A DNA stretch of 64,000 bases, from assembly GCA_930367215.1 (NCBI GenBank), contig OV884059.1, positions 67,055,393 through 67,119,392 on the forward strand, in the 5' to 3' direction. Under the pieces are notes generated by a model. The model searched no databases. It was given only the letters and a program-made list of their open reading frames with translations, and was not told where the DNA came from. The position numbers were made by a program, and so were the translations under genes. Below, in pieces: positions 19,831 to 31,656 of this stretch (positions are counted from its first letter, which is position 1; the number at the start of each line of letters is the position of its first letter). This DNA comes from Pollenia angustigena. Its lineage: Eukaryota > Arthropoda > Insecta > Diptera > Polleniidae.

Positions 19831-21782
19831 TTTGGGAATACAAAATTATTATATTTTTCCCGTAGTTCCTATGTGGAACATAGGGCCTCATTTCTTATTA
19901 TTGGTGTTCTTTAATATCTGTAGCGCTTCGTCAGCTGAGTATGGGTATACCGGTATCTAGGCCTAAGCTGATTATCATTATTGTGCACTACATCCAGATT
20001 TGCATCAGGCCAGGTATCATCCAGCAGACAAACAGGCATTATGACTGGGTTTTTACAATGAAATTGGTAATAGAATTGAACCATCCACATTTACTTTGCT
20101 ATTATGGATTTTCTTCACTAGTGAAAAGCCAATTTTTCCCAAGCTCATAAGGTATGGGCGCTTCGTTTTCAAACGTTGGTTTTCAGCCTAGCTGGTTTTG
20201 TTTGGACCTTTCGAAACAAAAAGAAAGGAAACCTGAAATATTAATTTCAATAATAAAAAATATGCAGGCCTGTCACAGAAATCAATTCCGATCGAAAGTG
20301 GAAGAGATTTCGTACGTTGCTTCACACAAAACGAAATTTAAAATTTTAATATTTAATTATTAAAAAATTATTTCTCGAAATAATTTCTTCAGGCCATATT
20401 CGACCGTCTGGCAACCCTTGGTATTTATAGTTATGTAAAACTAATTCCGCAAAGTATTCTGCCACTCATATAATTTCCGTAAGAAAACTAATATATTCTT
20501 ACGGAAATATCAATTTTGTGTCATAACGTGTCTTCTTAGGGTAGACCGTCTGTGTATGAAGGAAAAAAGTAATTTGACTGGCTATTCGTTAATATTTGAC
20601 AGTTCCTTAATCTAGCTTTGTTATGTTTTTCAAAAACTATTTTACTCTTAATATTTTGAACTTTTTGTAAAGCAAATAAAACCGAACGAAGCATTCAACA
20701 TTACAAATTTTTTTTTATTTATTTTGGCATTTTTAGATAAGTCACTATCAGAAACAAAACATCAAAATACTATTTTTTTGTTTAAAAACGGCTGCCAACC
20801 TGCGTAATATGCAAATTTATTAAAGCGTAAATTTTTGAGTTTGAAATATGTGCATTAAAAACTTGCCCTGGTAATGAGTTACAACATATGATGTTTTACA
20901 AACTGATCGATTTGATCTAAATTTTAAAATCTTGATGCATCTGTGAATAAAATGTAACGGTTTAGTGTTATTCCAAATTTATTTCCCGAAAATGGGTTTT
21001 ATTTTAATTTTTTTTATATACTCTTCATAATTTTCTTGTTTACGGAGAGATTTTCCATCTTATTTGGGATATATTAGTTATTCTGAAAATTTCTGAACTT
21101 TAAAAATATGTATAGACATACGCCCGTATTTATATAAATTTTTAACATTTAATAAAGGGTTTTGCCTTAATAAACGGTTGTTAAATTTAATAAACGCCTC
21201 TAAACTCGGGGGATAATATTTAGCAGTAAATCAAACATTGCAGCTCTTCTTATGTTAAACATTATTTTTTCTTCAGGTTTCTTTCGATGCAAGATCCCAA
21301 TTACGAAAGTAAATTTGGCTAATTTTTAAATCAAACACATCTTATATAGAGAATATTTGTCTATAACTCGGTAATTTATAAACTGATTTTGTTAATTTTT
21401 ACCACTAGTATTCTAGAAAGTTCATTGAAGGGGAAATTGAAAAGCATGTGTAAGTTACATCCCATTAAACATTTATATTTAACCACTTTGCAATGGTGCG
21501 TTTTTTAAACAACCGGTTTGTCAATAAGCCCACAACCACACACAGGAATAAATTTATCATCACATCAACAAAATTTTGCCACGTACAAATATGCAAAATG
21601 GTCTTATGTTTTGTGTCAGCATACGTGGGGACAATTTGCACAATTAGTTTTTCCATAAAAACCTACTGATTAAAATAAAATTAACCAATCCTAAGCTTAA
21701 GACTTGTCTATTTTATAAAGGACTTGCGTTACTTTAAAAACATATAAAATATTTGATTTTAATCATTTAATTACTTTTTTAG
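19831..21782. other. Intronic DNA before the M3 exon
   Basis: No gene recognised in about 1.95 kb. A small hairpin, TTCCGTAAGAA / TTCTTACGGAA, lies near 20476-20508. Otherwise A+T rich. Confidence 0.45.
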
Positions 21783-21980
21783 GCAACCTCTACGCGAATA
21801 GTTGGTGGAATTTGGTGGTTTTTTACCTTAATCATAATTTCATCATATACAGCTAATTTAGCGGCATTTCTAACTGTTGAACGTATGATAACACCAATTG
21901 AGAGTGCTTCAGATCTTGCAGAACAAACGGAAATATCTTATGGAACTCTAGAAGGTGGATCTACAATGACATTTTTTAGG
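21783..21980 (+). CDS. Kainate receptor exon 5: M3 gate helix and start of S2
   Basis: 66 codons between acceptor ttttag and donor AGG|gtaaga, phase 0. It encodes [19 protein letters not shown], then [15 protein letters not shown], the near-invariant M3 gating motif, then [20 protein letters not shown] and STMTFFR. The Ser-Thr pair of GGSTMTFF supplies glutamate gamma-carboxyl contacts. ATSTRIVGG follows naturally after either NPK (exon 4A) or YPR (exon 4B), which supports alternative use of the two upstream exons. Full conservation of the gate motif argues that this is an expressed receptor and not a pseudogene. Confidence 0.96.
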
Positions 21981-22418
21981 GTAAGATTATTTAAAAAATC
22001 TATTTTAATTACTTTTTTATACCACTATAAATGCCCAATAAATATTATTCAGCATTTACTAAACCGATCAACTTGGAACCACATTATAAATTGATCTAAC
22101 GATGTCAATCAAACTGGCTGTCTATCTACGTAAACCTTGAGCATGTAGCAATGTTAGACATAATGTAATGAAGTTGGGTACATATTTTCTAATGGTCACA
22201 GGGACGAAGCATTTTAAAAATGGTGAAAAGTGATGTAAAACTTCACATACTAGTCCTAATATAATTTTTTTCCGGAATAGAGTCTTTCTGCTGAAAAACA
22301 ATCTTATTATGTTTGTATTTAAATAAAAACTAGGCCAAAAATAAATCGGAAACAAAGCAGATTTTAGAAGCTTTACTTAGCGAAGCCGGTGTTTGTTATA
22401 CCATAGAGGATAAAATCC

Positions 22419-22632
22419 TTGAAAACATGCTCACTTTCGAAAAACTCAAAAGAAATGAACAAACTTGGTATCAAATTGCTTGTAGTTATCCAAAGCAGTT
22501 TGGGATTGAAATCCAGCGAAATCGCTTTAGGGGGATCAGAGCTATGAATCAAAATGTGAAACCATCACCCTAAAAAATTGATAATTTTGTTTGTTTATTT
22601 CTTTTGAGTTTTTCGAAAGTGAGCGTGTTTTC
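22419..22632. repeat. Inverted repeat with 44-base arms
   Basis: GAAAACATGCTCACTTTCGA and AAAACTCAAAAGAAATGAAC at left are mirrored by GTTTGTTTATTTCTTTTGAG and TTTTTCGAAAGTGAGCGTG at right. It is followed by CAGACGGACAGACAGACGG and a GGCTAAATCGACTAAGAATT motif, a dispersed repeat signature I recall from many fly genomes. Confidence 0.75.
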
Positions 22633-23019
22633 AACAGACGGACAGACAGACGGCCATGGCTAAATCGACTAAGAATTACTCAAGGAGCCAGAATATATAT
22701 ATACTTTAGAGGGGTTTACCTAAAGAAACAATAATTAGAGACGCGACTCGATACAGAAATTTAATCATTGAAGTAACACAATAAAAACAAGTAAGAAAGT
22801 ATAGTCGGTCAAGCCCGACCATATGATACCCTACACCACAGTATTAAAAAACACATCATGCCTATATGTCCATATAAATATGGGTTTATCTATGTTTATA
22901 AGCTTCATTAAAATCGGTTTGAAAGTTTGTGAGAGGCAGAAATTGCCCCCTACCTCCCCTTGTGGTCCTACTTTTGAAAAACTGTATAGCTTATGTGTCC
23001 ATATAGATATGGATCTATC

Positions 23020-24255
23020 CAAGAATGATAGAAATAAAGATTACGCCTTGCGCATGTTTTACCGTTTAATGACGTAGTAGTTCCCTAGTTAAGATTACCA
23101 AGTCTCTTTTATATGTGTAAATTGTAATTTCTTACAAAAAATGTATGTATTACGTAATAGTTGGCAACCCTGCAATTAATTTACTCAGAGAGTTCAAAAA
23201 AAAAAAATATTATATTAATTGTCAAAAAACTAACAGCCGTATTCATAATGAAAATTTGGCATAAAGTAAGCAAAAAGTTTATTCATAATACACCAACCAA
23301 ACTCTGGCTAACGATTTGCTAAACTCTTGTTAACGAGCTGCCAAACGTTTGCCAACTTGTGAAAAACAGCCGTTTTATGTCAAACAATTTTGTTGGTTTT
23401 TTTAATTAACTGTCTTTTAATTAATTTATTTTAATTTAAAAAACTTTTTAAAATTTTTATACATAGTATGTAAAGGGAAAAACAAAAAAAAAAAAAGGAA
23501 AAAATTACAAATTCAGCGATGATTAATGCAAAACGTGTTGCGTTTTCGAGTAATACGATATGGCATCATAAAAATTCAGAGTTGATTTATCAAAAGTTGG
23601 CAGATGGAGAAAAGTTCGTTATGAATTAACTCTGTGCCAACAAGCTGCTAAGCTTAATCGGCATTCTAGTAAGCAGCTCGTTGTACGTAGTGTACAAACT
23701 GTGGCTAACTTTTTGTTATGAATACGGCTGTTAGAATTTTGCTTAATATTTTATATTAAAAATATTATTACAATAAATAAAATTTTAAAAAGTGTTCAAA
23801 CGTGTGTTAAAAGTAGCATAATTAAGAAAATATAATATCTAAATAAAAATAGAAGAGAGCAGAAAAGACAACAAACATAAAGTGTGCAGTGGGCAAATGC
23901 CAATAAATTAGCCGCAAAAAAATAAATTGGGAAATTGTGCGAAAGCTTACGTGTTGCGTCCTTTTAATTAAATGTCTATATGTTTAACCATAGCTAATAT
24001 ATATTTATGTAAGTTAAAAAAAAAAATTATGAAGAAAAAAGGAACTTCTTATAAAAAATTTTCAGTTTTCAAATAATTTAAATAGACAAATAATAAATTG
24101 TTCCACTGTCATGTTTACACATAAACAGCACAGTTTGAAAGTTACAAATTATTAGCCAATGAGAACGAAGGTTGTGTGACGTCACATTTCCTACATGCGC
24201 AGTAAAAACTTTTTATATCTGCCTGATGCCGTAATCTTTATTTCTATCATTTTAG
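23020..24255. mobile_element. hAT-like non-autonomous element, family M3, copy 1
   Basis: Its termini are CAAGAATGATAGAAATAAAG at left and the near complement ATCTTTATTTCTATCATT at right, flanked by GATCTATC and GATCAATC (8 bases, one mismatch), inside the M2 repeat. The interior shares a GCAGTGGGCAAATGC block with the element at 44.86-46.47 kb, confirming a family. Eight-base duplications suggest hAT mobilisation. It contains another nested MITE. Confidence 0.8.
23231..23733. mobile_element. MITE nested in the hAT-like element
   Basis: The left end TAACAGCCGTATTCATAA is mirrored exactly by TTATGAATACGGCTGTTA at the right. Subterminal blocks (GGCATAAAGTAAGC; GCTAACTTTTTG) are related imperfectly. 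No coding capacity. The palindromic flanks (CTA / TAG) leave the target duplication ambiguous. Confidence 0.82.
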
Positions 24256-24718
24256 GATCAATCTATGTTTTTAATTTCATTAAAATCGGTTTAAGAAGAA
24301 AAAATTGCCACTATCTCCCCTCGTGGTCTTATTTTTTAAAAAATGCATCCCTTTTGGGTGCATAAAGATATGGTTCTATCTATGTTTTAAATTTCATTAA
24401 AATCGGTTTGATAGTTTCTGAAATGAAGAAATTGCCCCCTATCTTCCCTCGTGGTCATACAATTTTGTCTATTTTCAATAGGCTTGGCCAATAAGAAACT
24501 GTGTCCCAAATTTAATCTAATTATCTCCAAAATTGCGACCTGGTACTTTCCGCACAAGGTTACATGGACAGCCAGCCAGCCGGACGGTCATCGTTAGTTA
24601 GAATCACTTTCTGAGTCGATCGGTATACTTTAAGGTGGGTCTAGGACCAATATTTTAAGGCGTTACACACATCAGCACAAATGCATAATACCCTCTCCAC
24701 TATTGTGGTGTGGGTATA

Positions 24719-25754
24719 AATATTGAAAAGTATTAGACATAATTAAAATATGCAAATGAACTGAGGGATATCGAACACCGAGTTTACTCATCAGAAATCC
24801 TGTTCCAGTGCCTAAAAAAAGTTAGAAAATAGATCTATTAAAAGAATCCAAATCTTAAACTATTAAATTTACAATGGAACCAGGGAGCCAAAGATAAAAA
24901 GCGTATTATTAACTGATTATATCAAAATTTCTGCGGACCAAATAAACGAAAGTATCCAAGAAAATATTCAAAAATATGAAATAGTACTAAAAACTAAAAT
25001 TAGTACAACATTTGTCTTTTGAAAAATCGTCAAATCTTCATTAATCGGTTAATCATCAATGGCCCACTTTTGTTCTCCAAATTCGTCAAAATACTAAAGC
25101 TGTTATGATACTTGCTAGTTTTTGTATTTTTTCTATATTGGAGAACAGTGCAAATATATTTGCATAGGAAAACTGACTAAGTGTAAAGAGTATGATTATA
25201 TCATAAAAAATCTTGAAATGTCAAACAAATATACATGTGTTATCGATTAATAATCTAAGACTGTCAAAAAAAATATAAAATTTTTAACTTAAAATTGACA
25301 TTTCCAGATTAATTGTTAGCACTGTTGCCAATTTTTTTAGTTTTTGATCGAAAGAAACGGTTTTTAACTTTTTTTTTTGCGATTTTTAGCTTTTATGACG
25401 GTTTTTTTGTGGGGAAAAATCGTGGGCAGTATTGTTTGTTTTGTTTACATTTTATCAAATTGTATTTCTTGTTTTTTCTCGCATTTGTTGTTTCATTCAG
25501 TCAATCCTGAAAAAATCCAATACAAAAAATAGCAAGTATCATAACACCTTAAAAATCTTCAATATTTTAAAGTGTGAAGGTGACAAACTTCTTTTAAACT
25601 CGAAGTTTTATGCCAGAAATTGATTTTAAAAATTTTGTGAACTATAAAAGTTAATTTAGATATTGTAGAATTCAGTAAATCTTATATTTCAAATATAGCT
25701 AATTTTATTCGAAAAAAAAAAAATATAATAACAAGTCTTTTTTCTAATGTTTAG
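24719..25754. other. Intronic DNA before the S2 exon
   Basis: No gene recognised. Frames near 25.3-25.6 kb are Phe-rich low-complexity translations of T-rich DNA. Confidence 0.45.
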
Positions 25755-26145
25755 GACTCAAAAATAGGAATTTACCAAAAGATGTGGAGATATATGGAAA
25801 ATCGTAAGTCATCAGTGTTTGTGAAAACATATGAAGAGGGTATACGTCGCGTAATGGATGGTAATTATGCATTTTTAATGGAATCAACAATGTTGGATTA
25901 TGCCGTACAGCGTGACTGCAACTTAACACAAATTGGAGGTCTACTTGATTCTAAAGGTTATGGTATTGCCACACCAAAGGGATCGCCGTGGCGTGATGCA
26001 ATGTCATTGGCCATACTGGAACTACAGGAAAAGGGCATTATACAAATTCTTTACGATAAGTGGTGGAAGAATACGGGAGATGTGTGCAATCGTGACGATA
26101 AAAGTAAAGAGTCCAAAGCTAACGCTTTAGGTGTCGAAAATATCG
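25755..26145 (+). CDS. Kainate receptor exon 6: S2 ligand-binding lobe
   Basis: 130 codons plus one base (phase 1 donor, G|gtaaat). It encodes DSKIGIYQKMWRYM, EEGIRRVMDGNYAFLMEST, the QIGGLLDSKGYGIATPKGSP segment, and ILELQEKGIIQILYDKWWKN with the two conserved Cys-containing stretches of S2. The Glu of FLMEST binds the ligand amino group. The reading frame stays open for 126 bases beyond the donor and ends at 26273 with a hydrophobic stretch, so a retained intron would give an alternative C-terminus (see findings). The spliced product continues ...VENIGG into the M4 exon, as in GluK subunits. Confidence 0.95.
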
Positions 26146-26273
26146 GTAAATATAGATACAAAATTTTTATTTCATTATTTCATTTATCAGAGGTGGCAAG
26201 TGTATATAAATTTATCATTTCATTTGTACTTTCTACTATATTGATCTTAGGCCCCATCATATATTTATATTAG

Positions 26274-27899
26274 CGCAGTAGAATTAATATTTAGAAAATA
26301 ATAATTACCGACAAAAGTTGATACATAGCCGATATGCACATAGATATAGACAAACAACTAAATTTTTTCCTCAAAGTATTAGCATTTACGGCGTACAAAC
26401 TAGAAGAATAAACCTTAGCCGAACGCGTTAACGGTACTTAGATTTTGGCACAATAGCGTCCTTACGAAAAAACCTAGGATGATGGAATTTGGGTTCTATT
26501 ATCTCTAATACATAAATTTGGGTTTCTATTGAAAATGAACAAAGTTGTCCAACTATTTCACCTTTGTCCTCTTCGAAATAAACTTAAAGTCGTTTTATAT
26601 GTTATCAAATTTCCTGAAGGTCGGTTCATAATTTACCTACGGTCCACATTTTAAGACCACTCGCTAAAATTATGTAAATATTACCAAAAGCGTAACGAAT
26701 AATGCTTTAGTGGTGCAATTAAGCATAATCTACTTTCATAAGACTTGAAATCAGTCAAAATCCACCATATAAAACACAATCTAAGAAAACACTTTTCTAA
26801 GCCCTTAACCGCAAAACTTAATAATATTGTTGCAAAATTTAGCCCACTAGAATTCGCTAACCTAAATAAAGCCGATTGTCAGAAATCAGCTTAATAAGTT
26901 TTAGACTCAGCGCATTTTAATATCGTGGTGAAATTTAGTTGGATAAAACAACTGAAAGAACTGATTTACTAAAGTTTTAAAAGGATTTTCTTCAAAATTT
27001 CTCAGAAATCCCGCAATTAATTCCCGTGAAAGCGGGAATTTAAAACAATTAGGACAGGAAATCCCGGAAACAAACTCTAATGGCTTCTGATTGCCATCAA
27101 AACTACCTTAAGGTTTTTTGCTACTTTCGACAAATAGTCTCCATTAACTTGCGTCAAATGTTTGGCCAAGTTTTCCAAAAAGTCTACTAATGCCATAAAA
27201 AAGCAAATGCAGCATTAAGTTGCATCGTTTAATAATGGCTGCGTGAAGAGCTTTGATGACGATGCATCTGATGTAGCTTGAAGACTTTTATAAAGGGGAT
27301 GAAATGACTTTACTATACGTAGAATTCAGATAATGGAACGGTATCTGGTTGTAGAACGGGAAGTGTAACTCCAGCACTGGAAATCGTTGGGTAAGACCAT
27401 TGCAAATGCTTTCCAAGCCAGCTTTTTACACTTAAACAAAAGTAACAATCAGATTCATGATTGTCTGCTTCACTCCTCATCATAGGCTTTCTAAAATCAG
27501 TTCAATAAAATGATTCTGTGTTGCATAACCTGGAGGAAAACATTGCTACACTCATTAAATAAACACAAATACGTTTAGTACCCTATACAATGTAACCTAA
27601 ATTTATCCAGAAAACACGAAATTTTACTTCATTTTATGAATAAAATCATAATTTTTGTTAATCGGTTTTCGTGAAATATAAAACAGTTCATTTAAGGTGT
27701 ACGTAGTTTCATGATAAAGCATTTAATTTTTTGCCATTTATTTTTTTATGATTTTTAAGATTGAAAAATTTTACAAAATTTTCATCGTTTTAAGAAAATG
27801 CTTAAATATTAGTAAGTTTTTTTTCATTTTAAAGTTTTTATAAGTTTTTAAAAAATAAAAATTTTCCAATTTTGCAAAAACAAAAAATATTTTATTTTA
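26274..27899. other. Intronic DNA between the S2 and M4 exons
   Basis: About 1.6 kb with no recognisable gene or repeat. Base composition is slightly less A+T biased at 27.0-27.5 kb, but frames are broken. Confidence 0.45.
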
Positions 27900-28447
27900 A
27901 GGGAGGGTGCTTTAATATCATGTGAGATAAGACCATGATGGCTTTATCTCTCATTCAATAGGGTGAAAAAGCCTTTTTTATTTTTTTTTATTTGAACGGG
28001 AGATAAAGCCATCATAGTCTTAGCTCACATTAGCAATATTAGAAAATGGCTTTATCTCTCATTACAGTTCTGGAGACACTAAAGTTAAGTATTGAAATCT
28101 GGCTTCTCATACTAAAGTAATTCTGCGTGGCAGCCTGCGGCCGTGCTTAGGGGGGTTTTCCTCCAGTAGGACGCGGCAGGTGGCTTTCCTGTGTGCGTTA
28201 AAAAAATGTTTTTCAATGATAACTAAGGATTTTCCCTTTTACAGAATGTTTACACCATGAATAGCAATATTCTAGAAAAATATGGCTTTATCTCTCATTT
28301 GCGAAAAAAATATGACTATATCTCTCATTTCGCAAAATTTTAAATATGACCTTACCTCTCAATAAGGCCATTATGGCTTTATCTTTCATTAAATTGAGCA
28401 ATAAAGCCATCATGACCTTATCTCACAAGGTTTTAAAGCACCTCCCA
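27900..28447. mobile_element. Foldback element with repeated ATGGCTTTATCTCTCATT units
   Basis: The ends are GGGAGGGTGCTTTAATATCA and the approximate complement CTTTAATA-like TTTTAAAGCACCTCCCA. The block GGCTTTATCTCTCATT or its complement occurs at least six times in both orientations, alternating with GAGATAAGACCATGATGG. The element can therefore fold in several ways. No gene. A stretch near 28120-28190 with GCAGCCTGCGGCCG is unusually GC-rich and may be captured. Confidence 0.78.
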
Positions 28448-29016
28448 TTTTAAGTTATACAGCGTTTCTTTTTTCTAAGTTATTTTGAAATCGATGAAAC
28501 ATCCTCTTTAAAGACACCAAATTTAAAAAAAATGTCTCCATAGAATTGTTTTTGTGTCTAACACATCAATTAAATATAGTTTTACTTCTTTTAATTTTTC
28601 TTGTTGCATAGTGTAATTGAAACTTTTTGCTAATTACAACAGGTCTGATTTTTTGGGTTGTGAAAATCTAGATCGAACTCCTTCAATACCAAAATTCATA
28701 AAAAAAAGAAAGCAATGACTTTATTTTCTTATTAAATTATGGTGGAAGGTGCATACGATTTGGCATAGCCGAATATAGTTTAACTTGTTTTAATATTACA
28801 GCCCTTTACAAATTTGAACAAAAAATATCGTCTTATTTCTATAATGGGAAATAATTTTTATTTTTATAATATCTTGTGTTTTAAAATTTAATTGTAGTTT
28901 AATAGTTAAGAAAAAATATACTAAATCTCCTTGCATCTTAACAGATAATTTTTATAAGATGCTCTTAAAACTTTACTTTTAAGAATACATTTAATGAATG
29001 GTTCTCTTTAATACAG
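28448..29016. other. Intronic DNA before the M4 exon
   Basis: No element recognised. It ends in the acceptor of the last exon. Confidence 0.5.
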
Positions 29017-29327
29017 GTGGCGTATTTGTTGTACTTTTGTGTGGCCTGGCATTGGCCGTTGTTGTTGCCATATTAGAGTTTTGCTATAATTCCAAGAAAA
29101 ACGTTCAAACTGAAAATCAATCGTTGTGTTCAGAAATGGCCGAAGAATTGCGTTTTGCAATGCACTGCCATGCTTCCAAACAACGACCCACCCTTAGACG
29201 AAATTGTGCAAAGTGTATGCCTGGCACTACTTATGTTCCAGCGGCATCGGCGTCTGGAATACATGGAGGCCTTGGTCCTGATGGAATGCCTCACATTAGT
29301 GGTGTCCAATACAACTATTTAAATTAA
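29017..29327 (+). CDS. Kainate receptor exon 7: M4 helix and cytoplasmic tail, last exon
   Basis: Acceptor atacag at 29011-29016 completes the split Gly codon. The exon encodes GVFVVLLCGLALAVVVAILEF (M4), YNSKKNVQTENQSLCSEMAEEL, a cysteine-containing basic tail (HASKQRPTLRRNCAKC), and ends GVQYNYLN followed by TAA. The SKKN and CSEMAEELR parts mirror [21 protein letters not shown]-like tails of vertebrate kainate subunits. A candidate poly(A) signal lies about 85 bases after the stop. The tail is short, and I see no classical PDZ-binding C-terminus. Confidence 0.94.
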
Positions 29328-29411
29328 ATTTTTTTAGAATAGTATTGAAAATATATGTATGTATAGTATAATAGAAATTTTGAAAAAAAATTTTTTTAGA
29401 CAAATTATAAG

Positions 29412-29417
29412 AATAAA
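29412..29417 (+). terminator. Candidate poly(A) signal AATAAA of the receptor gene
   Basis: The canonical hexamer lies 85 bases past the receptor stop codon, followed by an A-rich then T-rich stretch at about 29420-29460 that could hold the cleavage and downstream elements. The A+T richness makes chance hexamers common, so position is the main support. Confidence 0.5.
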
Positions 29418-29541
29418 ACAAAAAACAATATATTAATGTATTAGGTGTTTTTTTTTTTTACATTAAAGTCAGTAAATTAATGAAAAGTAGTGCAATTTTT
29501 ATAATAAGCCCATTTATATTACACCAGTCTATTAGAACTTT

Positions 29542-30172
29542 TTATACCCACACCACAATAGTGGAGAGGGTATAATGCATTTGTGCTGATGTATGTAACG
29601 CCTTAAAATATTGGTCCTAGAACCACCTTAAAGTATACCGATCGTCTTAGAATCACTTTCTGAGTCGAACTAACGATGTCCGACCGGCTGGCTGGCTGTC
29701 CATGTAACCTTGTGCGCAAAGTACATAGGTTCTTATTGGCACAAGGACCAAGCCTATTAAAAATGGGCCGAATCGTAGGACCACGAGGGAAGATAGGGGG
29801 AAATTTCTTCCTCTCAGAACCTATCAAACCCATTTCAACGAAATTTAAAACATAGATAGAACCATATCTATATGGACACAGAATGTATGCATTTTTTTAA
29901 AAATAGGACCACGAAGGGAGATAGGGGCAATTTCTGCCTCTCAAACCAATTTTAATGAAATTTAAAACATAGATAGATCCATATCTATAGGGACACATTA
30001 GCTATACAGTTTTTCAAAAATAGGACCACAAGGGGAGGTAGGGGGCAATTTCTGCCTCTCACAAACTTTCAAACCAATTTTCATGAAGTTTATAAACATA
30101 GATAAATCCATATTTATATGGACACATAAGCATGATGTGTTTTTAAATACTGTGGTGTAGGGTATCATATGG
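29542..30172 (-). mobile_element. Dispersed fly MITE family M2, copy 2 (complete)
   Basis: It runs from TATACCCACACCACAATAGT to GTGTAGGGTATCATATGGTC, the inverse of copy 1. The interior has three tandem units of roughly 118-127 bases, each with AGGACCAC, a GGGAGATAGGGG-like block and AACATAGATAGA. The ends resemble each other as inverted ATACCC-ACACCACA. Located 215 bases past the receptor stop codon. Confidence 0.85.
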
Positions 30173-30496
30173 TCGTTTTTTTCTTTTAGAATGTCAAATG
30201 AAAAAAGAAAGAGAGAAAAGCACAAGATCAAAGACAATTTATTTCACAATGTTAGCGAATTGGATACCTTCAAAAATAATTAAAATGAATTTTCAAATTT
30301 AACATATAAAATAAGGCAATTAGTGCAAAAGATGTAGCCAAAGCCGTCATGATTTGCATTAGGTATCTCTTTTTGTAAAAAACGCACCTTTTACATTTAT
30401 TGATCACAGTTTTTCTTAGGTATTCAAAATTGTGTTCTTTGAACACGCATGAATATATTAAGCAAAGTATGTATATAATATAAAGTATGTGTATAT
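30173..30496. other. Intergenic DNA, nothing recognised
   Basis: A+T rich, no gene or repeat seen. Confidence 0.5.
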
Positions 30497-31656
30497 TACA
30501 CTGGTTTACAGCCAAAAAATACCAAAACGCCACATGCCTAGATAAGTTAATTGGGAAATCCTGAACACGAAAAACGCTGTAATTTTTTTTCCTAAGTACC
30601 GTTTTTTAGATAACGGTACTTTTGTGTTTTTCGGTGTATGGTCCCACTCAAACCCTTGTGGAGCCCAACCAAAAAGTCCGATCGAAATAAATGGCATAAC
30701 GTTGGAAAGGTAATCGTCGATATGCTGAAAATTTTTAACTGATATAATTGCCTATTTTTATGTTTTTTTCAAAATTATTAATTTTTATTTCGTTTTTTTT
30801 TCTACGTTATATTAAATATCTGGAATGTTTTACTTTTTAACCAAATAGTATATTTAATTACCAACATTTTAAGCGTAATTTGAAAAAAATCGGATGAAAA
30901 ATAAAGTTTTTATTAAGGATTTTGTGGAACGACAATATTTTCATCTCATATAAAATTCCTTTTTATTTTAAATACGTTAAAACTGATGGACGCCGAATAT
31001 AGTGTGTGAGCAATGAAGATAAAAATATTGTCGTTCCACAAAATCCTTAATAAAAACTTTATTTTTCAACCGATATTTTTCAAATCACGCTAAAAATGTT
31101 GGTAATTAAATATACTATTTGGTTAAAAAATAAAACATTCCAGATCTTTCATGTGCTTTTTGTCGTAGCAATTTTATTCATGATTTTTTTTTTTGTATTT
31201 GTTGAGTATGCAAATATTGTCGTTCCACAAAATCCTTAATAAAAGCTTTATTTTTCATCCGATTTTTTTCAAATTATGCTGTAAATGTTGGTAATTAAAT
31301 ATACTATTTGGTTAAGAAATAAAACATTCCAGATATTTAATATAACGTAGAAATAAGAACGAAATAAAAATGAAAAATTTTGAAAAAAAACGTCAAAAAT
31401 AGGCAAATTTTGAACTTTGAGGTGCCATTACTCAGCCTATCGACGGAGAAGGCATTCAATTACCTTTCCAACGATGTGCCATTTATTTCGATCGGACTTT
31501 TCGGTTGGGCTCCACAAGGGTTTGAGTGGGACCATACACCGAAAAACACAAAAGTACCGTTATCTAAAAAACGGTACTTAGGAAAAAAAATTACATCGGT
31601 TTTCGTGTTCAGGAGGTCCCAATTAACTTATCTAGGCATGTGGCGTCCTTGGTACT
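30497..31656. mobile_element. Large foldback element with arms of about 220 bases
   Basis: The left arm (30497-30720) and right arm (about 31425-31656) are near-identical reverse complements: ACGCCACATGCCTAGATAAG, GGTACTTTTGTGTTTTTCGG and CCACTCAAACCCTTGTGG in the left are mirrored in the right. Because of this a 40-codon frame occurs in both arms by symmetry; it is not a gene. Between the arms, a block of about 100 bases (TTGTCGTTCCACAAAATCCT followed by TAATAAAA) occurs three times, once inverted. Confidence 0.88.

Larger units (their letters stand above)
22790..24718 (+). mobile_element. Dispersed fly MITE family M2, copy 1, interrupted
   Basis: It begins near GACCATATGATACCCTACAC and ends ACTATTGTGGTGTGGGTATA. 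The interior has diverged repeats of about 118 bases with AATTGCCCCCTACCTCCCCT and ATCTATGTTT blocks. The same unit, complete and inverted, lies at 29.54-30.17 kb. It is split by the 1.2 kb hAT-like element at 23020-24255. Confidence 0.82.

Noticed and set aside
25313..25623. Hydrophobic open frames that look like membrane proteins
   Set aside because: They are translations of T-rich intron DNA (Phe/Leu runs) with no motif and no splice support.
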